This document shows positions 27,745 through 41,600 of a stretch of 64,000 nt of DNA, piece by piece. A program made the translations under genes and the position numbers. The notes beneath the pieces were generated by a model. That model saw nothing but the letters and a program-made list of their open reading frames with translations, ran no database searches and was not told the DNA's origin. The number at the start of each line of letters is the position of its first letter. Positions within the stretch are counted from its first letter, which is position 1. This DNA comes from Osedax frankpressi (taxonomy: Eukaryota; Annelida; Polychaeta; Sabellida; Siboglinidae): positions 7,244,548 through 7,308,547 of the forward strand of contig OZ038315.1 in NCBI GenBank assembly GCA_964035775.1. The letters are read 5' to 3'.

Positions 27745-30475
27745 ATAGTGATCATGAGTTCAAGCGACATAACGGACCGAGGACTGGCGACACTTGTGGA
27801 GACAATTGAGACAACTGCTATCGACGAACGTTATTTCTCCCAGGTTCGTGAACGTGTGTTCACTGTATACAAATCGAACTCGTGAACGTTCACTGTATAC
27901 AAATCGAACTCGTGGACGTTAATAGGCGCCGTACAGGCTGGCGTCTTAATTTTCGAGATTCAAAATTTTGTAAACGAAGTAAAACATCTTAAACGATATC
28001 CCTTCTTCAATATAGTCACTAAAATTACAGAAATTTGGTATTATTCTTATATTACCATATATTAAATAATACCATGATTTTAATTTGTATCTGTAACTAC
28101 CGACCACCCTTAACTGGCGCGGTACGTATGTTTTACAAACGCGTTACCATGGAAACCGATAACGCGTTAACGATCGCAGACCGAACGCCCGATACCGCCG
28201 TCGTGGCTTCGCATGAACACCGCCCTGAAGAAACGTTACTCGGTACCGTTCTGGATCACGTGGTCGGAGTTCACCGAGGTCGCGGGTCGTATTGGTGTCG
28301 AAGGAGGTCAAGAGGGAGCCGTGAAATGTCTACGCTACCTGCGCGATAGCGGACAGGTTATATAACATCTGAAGCTACTAGTTGCACTGCTACTCATGAA
28401 ATATAGTTGTTTTCTACTCAATATAATAAATATATAATAACTATGCTATTATATACATGAAAATGATATATACCATAATATATAAATATAATTTAAACTT
28501 AAATATATTAAATAGGAATACAAATATATGTTGTTAATTAAATAACTAAAAATTATTATTGTTCTTTATATGTCAAAAATATTATTAATATATATGCCGA
28601 ATAAAATAATGTTTGAAGAAAATGATATTTGCGATTTATAAATATGTAAAACACAAGATTTACAATAATTAAATAATGAAATATAGACATTTAATAATTA
28701 TAATACTTTCAACAAGATTTCATTTAAATAATAAATTTCTTAATTTTTCAAATAAAAGTAATATATAATACTGAATATTTAAACATTTTATATATTAAAT
28801 ATTGTAAATAATTAACAAATAAGGTAATTGGTCATTTGAACTCAAATGTCACATACATAAAATATGAATAGTAATTATTTAATAACTCCTAAGTTTACTA
28901 CACTTATCTTTCTTCCGTCACATATTCAATTGTATTTTAAGATACAGCTTATCGCAATTAAATTTAAAATCTGAATCATACGCAATGATTTCTTAAATGA
29001 CTCTGATTTGCTCAATATAACAGGTTCTGTGGTACGAAGACAACCCGAAGATGGCTCCCATTATTCTACACAGACCCTCCGTAGTAATATGTTTTGTGTA
29101 TGCGATTTTTAGAAGTACCGAGACTGACTATTTTGATTTTAATAAGAATCGTGTGTTTAAAAGCAAAGGTAAATTATGTGATTAATATCGCATTAATTGT
29201 ATTTAATTTAAAATCCTAACTTAATTGTTTTGCACGAATAGATCACATTTGTAATATTAAACCAACTTCAAAATATTTCGTACTGATTATAATTTCATAA
29301 TCAATAAATAATAATGACTTAATTTGTTAACGCAGATCGTTAAATTTGACATATTGGCTACCCAACATACACCACAATTATAAGGTGGTTTCATAGATGA
29401 AGAGGAGTTCGACGTATACTACGAAAAGTTTCGCTACCTCGGAGAAATCTCCAGGAAATTATTGATGAGTCTGTGGTTTCACTTAAAGATCTGTACGGAT
29501 CGCTTCGACTCCCTGGTGCAACTCACCTCCAGGATGGACCTGTGGTCAGCAACTCATCGGAACTACGATTCAATTCGTGCATACATTATTAAGATAATAA
29601 AATATGTAGTATTACTATTTATGAGCACAATATTATAATAACGTAGTACTTCAACATTCGTACGATTGAACGTAGAGAATACGTCAATAAATAACTGCAA
29701 CAATATTTCAGTCCAGTATGTTTCAATCCTTTCGATGTCTACGCATTCGTGTCTATATATAATACGCAACGCAACTCCCTACCAAATGTTTTGGCGTCGT
29801 TATAAACGTTCTGTTCGCAGGTACGCAGTCCCGCCACCAGATCTACCAGTGCGGGGTGAGCAGATGCCTTTAATAGTGGTGCCGGCGTTGAACAAGGACC
29901 CGTACGTGCGGATGGAATGCGAAGACCCCGAGTTGGACGAAGATTACGAATTCCGCGACGAACCCGGAGACGATCAAAGAGAATGGGCGTGTCGACTGGA
30001 GTTTCCTAGTGTCGAAGGTGTCGCTACTCCGGCGCCTACGTTACCCTCGGCTACTACACACCCGTTATCCACTTCCGTACCGGCGACACCGTTACCCACG
30101 ACACATTCGCCGACGACTGCCGTTCCCACCACGGACTCGGCATCGCCGTCGGACCGCTGTAGGGTAGTAATGCAGCGGTTGGCGTGCCGTATGCAACCTC
30201 TCGCCGAGTACAGGGTGGATTGGTGCGACCGGCTTTACGTGGAGATGGCGTGCTCGACGGTGGCGGTGTTCCTGAGGCCCGGCGGACCCGTGGACGAGGG
30301 CGACGAGGATGGTAAGGAGGAGGGGGATACCGCCGGCGGGGTGCTGGAGTTGAGGCTGAGATCGGAACGGTCGTTGCGGAGATCCAGGGACGATTTCCGA
30401 GAACTCGTCAAAACTCTCTCCAGTATAGCGAACGCAATTCCGGGACTACCGTATTTCATGTGGAAATCGAACTAA
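27745..30475 (+). CDS. ROCO-family protein, 3' part with COR domain (partial)
   Basis: Exons: 27745-27843, 28180-28356, 29024-29168, 29397-29541, 29821-30475 (phases 0,0,1,2, stop TAA). About 406 residues are readable. The order of motifs is that of a COR domain: the end of the Roc GTPase (IVIMSSSDITDRGLATL), then IPPSWLRM, PFWITWSEF, CLRYLRDSGQVLWY, the HRPSVV segment, ISRKLLMSLWFHL, and the C-terminal half with REWACRLEFP, LACRMQPLAEYRVDWCDRLY and LELRLRSE. Roc-COR proteins are GTP-binding dimeric signalling proteins. No kinase follows COR; the protein ends soon after. A Thr/Pro-rich insert (about 40 residues) interrupts the second COR half. The Roc core and any leucine-rich repeats must lie upstream, probably around or within the gap. 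The subfamily (for example MFHAS1-like) was not decided. AATAAA is at 30549-30554. Confidence 0.8.
27847..27920. repeat. Short direct repeat in ROCO intron
   Basis: Two adjacent copies of a roughly 35-bp unit containing TTCACTGTATACAAATCGAA occur directly after the donor at 27843. No function is inferred. Confidence 0.8.
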
Positions 30476-30559
30476 AATCCCGATCCTCCATTACTTACAT
30501 TCAAATTCAACACCGAAGTAATCATTTATGGGTATAATAAGTATAAGTAATAAACTCAT

Positions 30560-33500
30560 ATGTTGATACTTGTATCGCGTACGTCTTCTCAATAGACTAC
30601 TCAGTATTGCATCTTATGGGAAGATATGGGAAGTCACCCACTATGATGGCATAGTAATATGTATTACGAAATTCAATCGATACCAATCAAAACAGTTTTG
30701 GCATATCAATGTACATAGGCCTTCGTGTTTTTATACCAATACGTGTATACATAAGTATGTAAATTGTGATATAATAAATATGATATTAAATATTTACAAC
30801 GCTTTTCAATATAATGAGACGATATTCGAAACCCAGTAGTATTCGTATTATCCTGAATATCATTTGATTATCTCTCTTAAGATAATATAGTATAATATGT
30901 ATATGATATATATATATATATAGAATACATTCAAAGATATAAAATATGTTCTGGTAGAAACGTGAAACTCTAGTAGAAACGTCATTATAACGTGAAATAA
31001 GTATGTTTAAATTTGGACAATAAACCTTAGATTTAAACCTCTAATTATCTAATTAGAAGGTATATTCCTAATTATTTTGCAAATACTAAAATTATATAAT
31101 TGATTATTTAAATTTTATAAAAAATAATCATATGAACTACTTTATATGTTATGTAATCAATATATTATTAATTCTAGAATTTTCTGTGAAAGTCATCATA
31201 AAACTTAACATTAATATTTCATTTTTCTATAAATATCAAAGTAAGTAAACTCTAAGATTAATCAAATAGTCAAGTATTAACTTCAAATTATTATCAGTGA
31301 ATATGTATAAGGTATATTTACAGTTTAAACTCTATGTGTTTCTAGTGCATTGTATCATAGGTTATATCTTACAAGGGCATATAAATGTAATAAGTTATAT
31401 ATAATATTTGATTTAATAGCTATATATATACATATATAGAAAATATTAAAGATAACAAATATTTGAGTATATATTATCTAGGTGGTAAATAAATTAATAA
31501 AATATATCGAGTAATTATGTATATAAATTATTTAGTTTATGTTAATTTAAGTATTTAAAAAGAAATTTAAACTAATCAATATATGTTATAATATGTTAAT
31601 ATATAATATGCATATGTTATATTTCAATTTAGGATGTTGAAAATATAAATAACAACGATATATAATAAAATAATGAGTAAAAAATCGCATCCAGTAAAAT
31701 ACTAAAGTGTAATGTCAATATTCTCTTATAAACACAATGCCGAGGTAGACTTATAGCCAGGTAGATGATAAGTTCGTCAATAAACAGGTACGATATTCAT
31801 GTCGAGTTTTATTTTTAGCACTAGATAAATTATAAAATTCGTAGTTGATTAATGTCTTGAAACAATGAGAACTTATAATTTTGTATAGGGTTATTATATT
31901 TTAGTAGAGTTTTAGGGTGTGTCTCGAAATGTAACAAACCAGTAATAAGTGTTTACTAATACTAGTTATATATGTTTATATAATTATACACCATTCATAT
32001 TTGATTTGGCAGTCAAATATCAATTTATTTGCTGAGAGTAGATATTAACAATTTTGGAAATGATAGTTTATTTTAGAAATAAAATACAAATTATTGGCAT
32101 TGTAAATAATTACAATATAGTAAACTTCTATATGAAAATATTCAAAAAGTATTTTAACTATTCTAAAAAATTATAAACTAATAGATTTATCTAAATCTAC
32201 TTCTCATACTGAAGTTTGTTCAAAATATTTACAAATGGTAGATCATTTCTGATTCATTTACAACATTGTATATATTAATTAGTATATCATCCATATAGTT
32301 AAATTCGTTCTATATATATTATAATATATTATACACTATATATTATAAACAACAACAACTGTAGTTGTTGTTGTTTAGTCCTTAATTATATATTTAAAAT
32401 TTTGATTTTCCGGATTGTAAACTTTATTAATTTATTAATATTTATCTATGACATGATATATAGTCTATAAATGTGTAATTGGATACAATTCGAATTAATA
32501 TTCTTACAAGATTTAATTTTTAGTAATGTATGCTTGCATATGACTTAATTAAATTGGTACAATTACCCTTCGAGTTCCCTACACCATCATAACATTTGCG
32601 ATTTTTGTCTCTAGAAATACTTTAGAACATTAATATACAAATAAATCTTAAGACAAAACTTAGATTGGAATTTGATAAAATAGTTCACGAATTGCAAGAA
32701 TTTATCGATATAACATTAATTTAACTATGTTAGTTATTATTTAAAATATTAATATTTAAGTATAATTTATGAAGTAGGCAATAAAAGTATTTAACGATAT
32801 AGAATTATAGTATTAAATAGAGATATTTTCTAATTTGTCTCAAATTGTTTAAATATGTTCATACATTTATCTTTTTCAATGATATATAATCATAGTTTTC
32901 TAATTAATATATAAGTGTTATTCTATATTCCTATTATCATTAAATCTCAATTTAATAATATTATTTAAAATTAATTAATCTATTTTTAAATACTCATAAT
33001 GTAATAGCCAAAATGGTAATCTTGGATAATAGCCATTTTAATAAATAATGTATGGAACCATATACCATTAACTGTATAACTATATATAAATGAATAATTA
33101 TATTCACTTATATTTATAGCACAATATTTAGAATTATAAAATATTGTAGTAAAAAATATATAGAACGAGTTATAACAGTTGAGGATAAATTATAGTACCT
33201 TTTCCGAAACTGTTGGTAACATTTTGGAAATTGTATCTACGTTGTATAATGATATGTAAATTAGTTATTAATCATTAATTAGTAAACATAGTTATTGAAT
33301 TTAGGAGCATCGAATGTATGCCTATGACACTATAGTATTATACTATCTTATATGTAACACTATACCATTACTAGGATACACCGTAGGATGTATAGGATAT
33401 AGTGTATAGTATAAAGGCTAATACTTATTAACACAGTCTAATATTTAGATTTTATTTACAATGATTGTACTATAAATATAATTATTGTTGATTTTATTTA

Positions 33501-34095
33501 TTTTATGCATGACTTTCATTGGCTGATTATGTTTATTATAAACTGTCACAATAAATATATAAATTTGAAAATATATTCTTAAATTTAAATGAGAATTTAG
33601 TATATATTTTTGTTATTTATAGACGTATATTATATATAATATAAATATAATTGAATTTAGTTTCATATTAGGTTTTTATTAACTATTATTATATATTTAT
33701 ATAATAAATAATTGTATTATTTACTTTAAAATCAACTTTTAATCCAAGGATTTTAATGGTTTAATTAACATTATATGTAATCTAAGGTTATATTTGATCT
33801 ACAAACTCAAATATATTGGATATGTAGCATTGATTATAATCGCCATTACGCAAGAAGTCTATTTGCATGTGATTCTGGGATTTTTTCATAGAAAATAACT
33901 TAGAGATAAATAAACGTTAATGTTTTAAATATATCTATGTTCAATAATGATCTTAAATAATAATTCCCTGAAACTTCATTAATTGAAATATGTTTCTTTT
34001 CTAAATATAGTTAATATATGTATGTATCTATATATATATATATATGTGTGTATATTTCTACACATCTTATTCCCGTAAATATATTTAGATTGACA
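30560..34095. other. 3.5 kb intergenic AT-rich DNA
   Basis: No supported exon was found between the ROCO 3' end and the first TOPBP1 exon. An 89-codon open frame at 30570-30839 has no recognisable content, no family resemblance and AT-driven codons. The only structural feature noted is the inverted repeat at 32347-32376. The TOPBP1 promoter presumably lies near the right end, but no clear core element was seen. Confidence 0.55.
32347..32376. repeat. Perfect 14-bp palindrome
   Basis: AAACAACAACAACT and its exact complement AGTTGTTGTTGTTT flank a 2-bp centre. It can form a tight hairpin in DNA or RNA. It is isolated in intergenic DNA. Confidence 0.85.
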
Positions 34096-37000
34096 ATGGC
34101 TTTGATTGTAAAATGGGGGGATACTGTATCTATCCTGATGAAGGAAGTATACGACATCATCGCAAGGAATGAAATGAAGGTTATTATGTAATACTTCATA
34201 TTTTATTATAATTTCTAGTCATTATGTATCATTGATTTGTAAAAACGTATGAAAATGTAAATATAAATGAATTAATCATCACCGAGCTCACTTATTCCAT
34301 CTCACTATTAAACACAGCGATAATGCACTCACTTCCAGGTGACGTACGTGACAAAGGAACACTGCGAGCGGTTGGCGGAAACGGGGGGCGACGATAAGAG
34401 CATCTACGTGTTTGAGAGATTCGAAGGCGCTGGCTTCGAGAACGCCCGGAGGCTCGGTAAAACTATCTACGGACTTGCCTGCATCGTGGAGTGCGATCAT
34501 AATAATAAGGTGAATGTACGGAGGAGGGTAGCGAATAGGTCACCGTACAAAGGAAAGGGATAGAAATAGATAACACCACCTTATGGTGATAATTGTAACT
34601 GGTTGCAATCGGTATGGAGAAAATGGTTTAGAGATTTGTGTTAATTAAATGTAAGGTGTTAGGAAAGTATAAAAAGTAACTAGAGAGGAGTGTTTTACAA
34701 ATATAGAAATGACATTTTGTATGTTTTATAAATGACCGGAATATACCAGGAAGTATGTGCAATTTAACTTTATTAAATATTAATAAGGAGGTGAGGTTAA
34801 ATATTGAAGGAAATGAGAGTGGTTCATTATATAATAGATAAGTGTAGAAGTTGATTATAGATAGATAGGAAAATGTAGAGATTAAATACAGATATGAAAG
34901 GGCTGTTACAGATCTGTAGTATTTTTCCTCTCTTAAACTTTAGTCTAGTTACTTTTCTTCTCTGCCGATGTTTAATAAAGTAAAATTATGTTTGTTAAAT
35001 AAATTTTTATGTATATATATATTTATATATTTACTCATCTATATGTGATAATACTGTATTAATTATAAATATAATCAATAAAGTATAATATTGTTCATTT
35101 TCAGTCGATTCCATTGCAAACTGGTCCTCTTCTTTCCCTTGCCCTCTGCGGTCTTGGCATCTCTGTAACTGGTGGATGTGGTCCTGAGAGAAGGGTTAGT
35201 ATTTGCCTCAACTCACAAATCATGGTAATATCTTTATCCGAGACCTCTCAGATCGTCAGTGACTTCACCGAATACATTTATAGAAACTGGAAGAGAATTG
35301 CTGTTCGAAGAGCAAACCATTCAGTTTCACTTTCCCATTTAAAATGTCTTTTATATTATTTTAATTTCAGCACTTAAAAGCCTATTGTATCATGTATTTT
35401 GCGGGTCGATAAGTAATTGTTTCTAAAAATGTATTTACTCGTAATTACTATTCAGAAGTGTCCGCATTGAAAGCACTTCCACTCGTAGATTTAATCGTAG
35501 CCATGCACTCGCAGGCAAAATGGTACGACCAGATTGAAATGTTGGGCGGTAAAGTGCATAAGGACTTCGACGTCAATGTCACACACCTGATTGCCAGCGA
35601 AGTTGGCACCAAGAAATACATTGTAAGTATGTAACGCTGTTTGTACGGAATGCCTGGCTTTACGAAAGGCTCACTTTCTTTTCATTCAATATTAACTTGA
35701 AATCGTCGAGGGACCATTAAAATGTAATCGTCTCGATGTACTTCTTAGTTAATTGTCAAATTGTTCTGGGATCCTCGTTAATCCGCATATCCATCCAGGT
35801 GGCAGTTGATAAGAAAATTCCCATAATGTCGATAAGTTGGCTGCCCAGCCTCTGGGAGGATAGCCATCTAACGTTGGTGGAATTTCTCGCCGTGTGAAAA
35901 TAGTCGATGATATTAATTTGAATTTAGAAATTGTTTAGAAATTGTTTAGAAAAATATTTCCTCCGCGTTTTTAATATTTAAAGCTTCAATTTGGACTCGT
36001 TAATTTAATTAATAACATTCGCAGTTTTAATAACATATATATATATGACATCCCGTTGTTATTCCCCGTACCCCTGCTCGCATCAACAGAGCCGTGTCGG
36101 CCCTTGACGAACCCTATGTGAAGATGCGTTGCCTGCCTTTTGTTGGCCTTTCGATTACGACCAGCGGTCTCAACGAACCAGACAAACTTGAGATCAAGTC
36201 GATTGTCGAAACCGGAGGTTTGCGTTACGCCCCGGGTCACAACCCCGGGTCACCACCCAGGGTCACAGCCCCGACCACTAGTAGTGCTTTATAAGACTGG
36301 TGTTCATAAATATTATTCATTGCAAAATCACTCACATTTCAGCGATTTCATGCTAATATCTAATAATTAATAACTGTATAGTTTAAATTAGAAACTATTC
36401 CTATATCAATTACGTCCTACACGTAATTGCTTTCCCGTTCCCACTACTCTTACGTAATAATCGACGACTTAATCAAATGTATTCACAACCTTTGTTTAAG
36501 CAACTACTCTCCGGTATCTCTCGTACATCGTCTATAGCATGAGTTCTTCTACTTTCATCCCCGTTACTTCCGTTTATCCCCGTTATCTAAAACTGCGTCG
36601 TTAAATTACCTCCGATTAACTCACCGTCAATTACACTTCATTGTTCCTGCGACCAACAGGTGGCAAGTACAGCGGGAATCTGAAACACAACGAATGTACT
36701 CATTTGGTGCTGGAGCTTCCCGAAGGTAATCCGTATTCCCTTAAGTCAATTACAACCTGTGTTTACGTAGCTCATGTCGTAGAGTATGTCCAGTTATAAA
36801 TCACTATAATGAGATGACTAGTGGTAATAATTGAATGATAGTTTGTATAGATGAAAAATATAGGTAAATTATATTTTATGGATGCTTTGCTTAGTTTTAT
36901 ATTAAGCCAGTAGTTAGTTAAACCTTATAGCCATGATGGCAGGTCCGAAGTAAAATATAAGAAAACATGTTTGATTCATAGGATAATTTATTAACAATGT

Positions 37001-38627
37001 TGAAATAAAGATGACAGAGAAATGTTTACAGTATTCATAGGAATATAAAAAGCCAAAAATAGAAAAATATATAATTATAATATAATTATTATTTAGAACC
37101 AACTATTTACCAAATATCGATTAAAATCCATTAATAACTTTTTATTAATGTTCTGTTTGATTTTGATTGTAAATAAGTTAAAATAATGTTATTCTGTTAT
37201 TATTTTATGCTATTTTCTAAATATTATGTATTACATAGTAAATTTATATGGTATACATATATTTTCATAATAATAAAAACATAAATCACAATTATAAACA
37301 TTATTATTTACTACTAGAATAATCTTTACTTCTTACATTTTTTCCCATGTCAACTTTTATTTTTATCTCTCTATTAGTACATCGCTTCTCTATGTTGTTA
37401 TTTAGTTGTATCACATTACAGCTAAGTATATTGTCTGGTTTAGTAAATCATTCCTTCAAATTTATTCTTTGGAAAGAATAAATTTGAGGGAAATTTTATT
37501 CTTCTAGATAATAAAGTTTAATTGAAGAAATTTGCGTAAACATTCTTTATGGATTCATCCATTTTCTTGATTGTTATTATCCATTAAAATCTATTATTAT
37601 TTATTGAAATCCTGCGATAGAATGAAACCCGTGTTCCATTCTCTGTATGAGCAATTAATTAATCATTAATCAAAATAGAATATAGGTGTTTTTATATAAT
37701 ATAAATAATTTTATGTTATGTAAATTAAACTTCTTTTATAAAATATTGAACTTAGAAAAATGAGCTGTATTGCAATGATGTCAAAATCAAAGCAGTTAAA
37801 CTGTGACTGATGAAGAGACAGTTGTAAGCTGCAAATGTAGAAGAGCAGATCTTTCCTAATATAATCACATATAATAATGTTAATGAATATTAATATAATA
37901 TGATAACACATATACTAAAGTATGCTAAGTGAATTATTAATTGTATAAATTGATTTATTAAAAATACAAAATAATTCATTTCAATTTTTTTACAAATAAA
38001 TATAAATTATTATAATTTAAATAGTTAATTATTTAAATTATATTCAAGTATATTATTTTATTATATATATTTTAAAATAGTTTGTATTTATTTATATATA
38101 AATAACTTTAGTTTTTCGCAAAACCTCTCATCTAGGTTATTTTGTTTTCGACTAAATATAATATTTAAATTTAATTTAAAAATTAATATGTCGAGTATTA
38201 ATTATTCAAATTTACTATGAAAAAGAATGTTAATTATTTCATTTAATGTTCACATAATATCTTTATTAGATTTCTTGTGTAACTTCTAGATTAAATCTCA
38301 AATATACTTTTTTCATATACTTTTTACATATACTTTTTCAAAATTCAATATAATACACTAAATACAAGTCAAACATATACACACCTTGAAAAAATGGTGA
38401 TTTCCAATGCCTAGATTGTCTTAATTATTGATGTCATTCTACCGCAGGTCAAAAATACGAATTCGCGAAGAGATCAAAAATTGAGATTGTGACAAGACAA
38501 TGGGTGACCGATTGTCGCAAGTCCGGCTACTGTCTGCCCGAACACGACTTCCCGGTCAGTCCTGGGAAGGGCCCTCGCGGTTCCGTGGTTACATCGACGC
38601 CGGCGCGGAAACACCGTACACTCAACA
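34096..38627 (+). other. TOPBP1: TOPBP1 segment encoding BRCT0-1-2
   Basis: The first eight exons encode residues 1 to about 307. BRCT0 is residues 1-85 (VTYVTKEHCERL, then SIYVFERFEGAGFENARRLG). BRCT1 is about 86-185, with MLGGKVHKDFDVNVTHLI and the TKKY lysine pair. BRCT2 is about 190-275, with CLPFVGLSITTSGL, the GG turn, NECTHLVLEL, and IVTRQWVTDCRKSG as the closing helix. In the human protein this triple module binds RAD9 phosphoserine and treslin; the pocket residues appear intact. A short Ser/Thr/Pro basic tail (TSTPARKHRT) follows. Confidence 0.9.
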
Positions 38628-41600
38628 GTTAGTCTTTTTGAAATACCTGCGAGTGACCAAGTTCTGTATAAAATCAAGCATTTCGAAGAATATCGAGATT
38701 TGACATTCTCGGATTCAGTTCGAATCGCTTTCAACAAAGAAATCATTGTATAAATAAGCGCAAATATCTTGAGAGCTAATGAAACAATACGTAAACAATG
38801 CATTAATAGATAGACAATAAGTTACTACTAAAATCAATTGCAGCTTTAGTTGGCTAAATATTTATTTATTTAAATAAATTAACATTAATTTATTTCCTCT
38901 CCCTAAATTTCTTATAATGAATATATTTCATTTCCTCGGCACTCTTATTGTTCCATCTTAATTAGATATAGACCTAGTTGATCGTTACGCCTATCCATGT
39001 ACTGCAGACTATAGTGTTATGCAAGACATGTCCGCCATTGAAACCACCCATGTCGATGAAACTATGTTGATGCAGAATAATACAACGAGGATGCTTCAGG
39101 TCTTACGAAATTAATTTCAATTGATTTCAATTGAAAATTTTCTAAAATCACAAACAAAATCAATTATTTAACCAATTTACTGAATTTCGATTTTAATTTA
39201 TATCTACATTTAATTTTTATAAGTGCAAATAAAATTTCAATTGCTATACTTTTAAAGAAACTTGTTTAGTTTATATATTTATTAGGTTTATATAATTATT
39301 TTCAATGTTATATCTAAAAAATTAAAGATAATCAATAAATAAATATTTCTTTGCTTATTTCCATTTGTACACGAGATCTACAAACTACAATCATTATTAT
39401 TTGATTTTATTCTAAATAAGTTTAAAGATAGCCCAAAATAATTAGGTAATTGTTTTCTTTCTCGTAGACAACATATCAACACAACCGTTGGGATGTGCAT
39501 AAAACTCATATAAACATATCCTAGTGCTCTAATCCTCCATTTATAATATTTACCGCAGTTGGACCAGACGAGGTCGTCTGCAAACGACGCTTCACTGCTA
39601 GCCGCCATGCAGATCATCGACGAAATCGACCAGCACGGATCCACGCTGAAGAACTTATTTCTGGACAACTGCAAGGTGAGGACAACTATATGTGGAGCAG
39701 GAACGATTGTATGATGGGGGGAGGGAAGAACGATTGTACGATGGGGCCCCCTCCCCCCCCCCCCCCCCCCCCCGTTGGGGGTAAGAGGAAACCCAACGCG
39801 CCGCGATTGAGAATACGTTGTCCACCCCGGAAACTAATTCGTTGATATCCGCACGTTTTCAGATTTTCCTCTGCGGTTTCAACTCGTCTCGGACGGCGAA
39901 ACTCCAGAAGATGATCAGCAAAGCTGGAGGAATACGGTAATAACTCAAAACTGTAAATGCAAACTTTGCTGAAATTATCTTTAAATTACGATTACGAATT
40001 GCTCTACCATTACCACTAAATGGCGACCCCATCCATCAGTTCCCCCCACATCACTAATAACACCCCCCCCCCACTACCAGGTCCCCCCATATCACTAATA
40101 ACACCCCCCCCACTACCAGGTCCCCCCACATCACAAATAACACCCCCCCCACTACCAGGTCCCCCCACATCACTAATAACCCCCCCCCACTACCAGGTCC
40201 CCCATATCACTAATAACCCCCTCCCCCACTACCAGGTCCCCCATATCACTAATAACCCCCTCCCCCACTACCAGGTCCCCCCACATCACAGATTCCCTCA
40301 CTCATATTGTTGTCGGGGCGAGAAGTAAAGAAATTGACATTCAATTGAAGTCATTATCTTACAGGTTACTACCCCCACTCCTCCCATCACTCCTCCCACA
40401 ACCCCCACTTCCACTACTCTTACACTCCTCCCATTTCTACTCTACACCCACTTCCTCACTCCTACCCCTCCCACTCCCCCAACTCCTACTCCCCCCACTC
40501 CTACTCTCCCACTCCTACTCCCCCAACTCCTTCTCCCCCAACTCCTTCTCCCCCAACTCCTACTCCCCCCACCTCCTACTCCCCCACTCCTACTCCCCCA
40601 ACTCCTACTACCCTATGTGAAGTGAATGTAGGGTTTAGTACCGTCTAACCCCTCCCGTGACATTTGACCTCAGTCCTGCCGTTGTGAAGATCCTGTGGTT
40701 AATTCATTCTTATCAGAACGGTCGTCTCATGCCAGAAGACAATTATCTACTCGCCGACCTTGACCTTCACGCCGAACAACTAGAAGATACGTTTGTAGAC
40801 CCATCTTCGTTACTAACCCCCAATATTAACCCTAAATAATACTAACCACCAATTTTAACCCTAAATAATTACTAACCCTCATCGCTAACTCTATCATCTC
40901 TATATCAGTTTTAAACGCCATTGCTGCCCCTATATTATTGCTAACCTCATTGCTAACCTCCATTTCTAACCCTATATTATTATTAACCCATATTAGTAAT
41001 CCTATATCATTTCTAACCCTATAGCATTGTTAACTCGTTTTATTAATCCTATATTATTTTTAACCCCTACTACTAACCCTACATCATTACTAACCCCCAT
41101 TATTAACTGTATATCATTTTTAACCCCAATTACTAGCACTATATTATTTCTAGCCCCTACTACTGACCCTATAGCATTACTAACCCACATCTCTAACCAC
41201 CATTACTAGAATAGTACAAGATCAAACGTCGAAAATTAAGAAACCAAAAAAGAAGATTTCTCTAAATGCTGTATCTAACGTAGCTTTGGACGCTTCGGAA
41301 ATTGATGCATCAAATGATCATATGCAACACGTTTTGAGTCAGTACAACTCATCGATCCAAGGTCAGTATTTAACACGATTCCATGGTAGGCGTATTACGT
41401 AACTGTAGTTAATTATATAAAATAAATTATGTAATAGAAAAATGAAATGATCTGATTGGTTTATCTCAAGACCTAGAATTGTTGAATTAATAACATTTTT
41501 CTAATGTATATTTTGCTGGAAATATATTTTATAGAATCTCATGATAATATTAATTATTTATTAATTCTAATAAGTCGATACTTTATATGAATTATTAATA

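Larger units (their letters stand above)
39559..40790 (+). other. TOPBP1: TOPBP1 segment encoding BRCT3
   Basis: Four exons encode KNLFLDNCKIFLCGFNSSR, MISKAGGIR, then SPHITDSLTHIVVG (exon 40275-40364) and PAVVKILWLIHSYQNGRLMP. The third exon starts at the last unit of the minisatellite at 40047-40290. Its acceptor, ACTACCAG|GTCC, is the same sequence that is repeated in every upstream unit. Using it restores the exact length seen in human BRCT3 between the GG turn and THVIVG. Confidence 0.8.

Noticed and set aside
28035-28349. 104-codon open frame over the ROCO exon
   Set aside because: It is out of phase with the COR translation (IPPSWLRM, PFWITWSEF), which is open only between the acceptor at 28179 and the donor at 28356.
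30570-30839. 89-codon open frame after the ROCO gene
   Set aside because: AT-driven codon use, no recognisable motif, no splice or promoter context; its length is not remarkable.
40020-40620. Pro/Leu-rich open frames as a gene
   Set aside because: They follow C-rich intronic repeats in TOPBP1 and cross real exon borders in other phases.
39937-40673. Loss of the middle of TOPBP1 BRCT3
   Set aside because: Exons 39863-39936 and 40674-40790 join in phase, so I first took the central strands as missing. The exon at 40275-40364 (SLTHIVVG) restores them at the right length; it was masked by the minisatellite.
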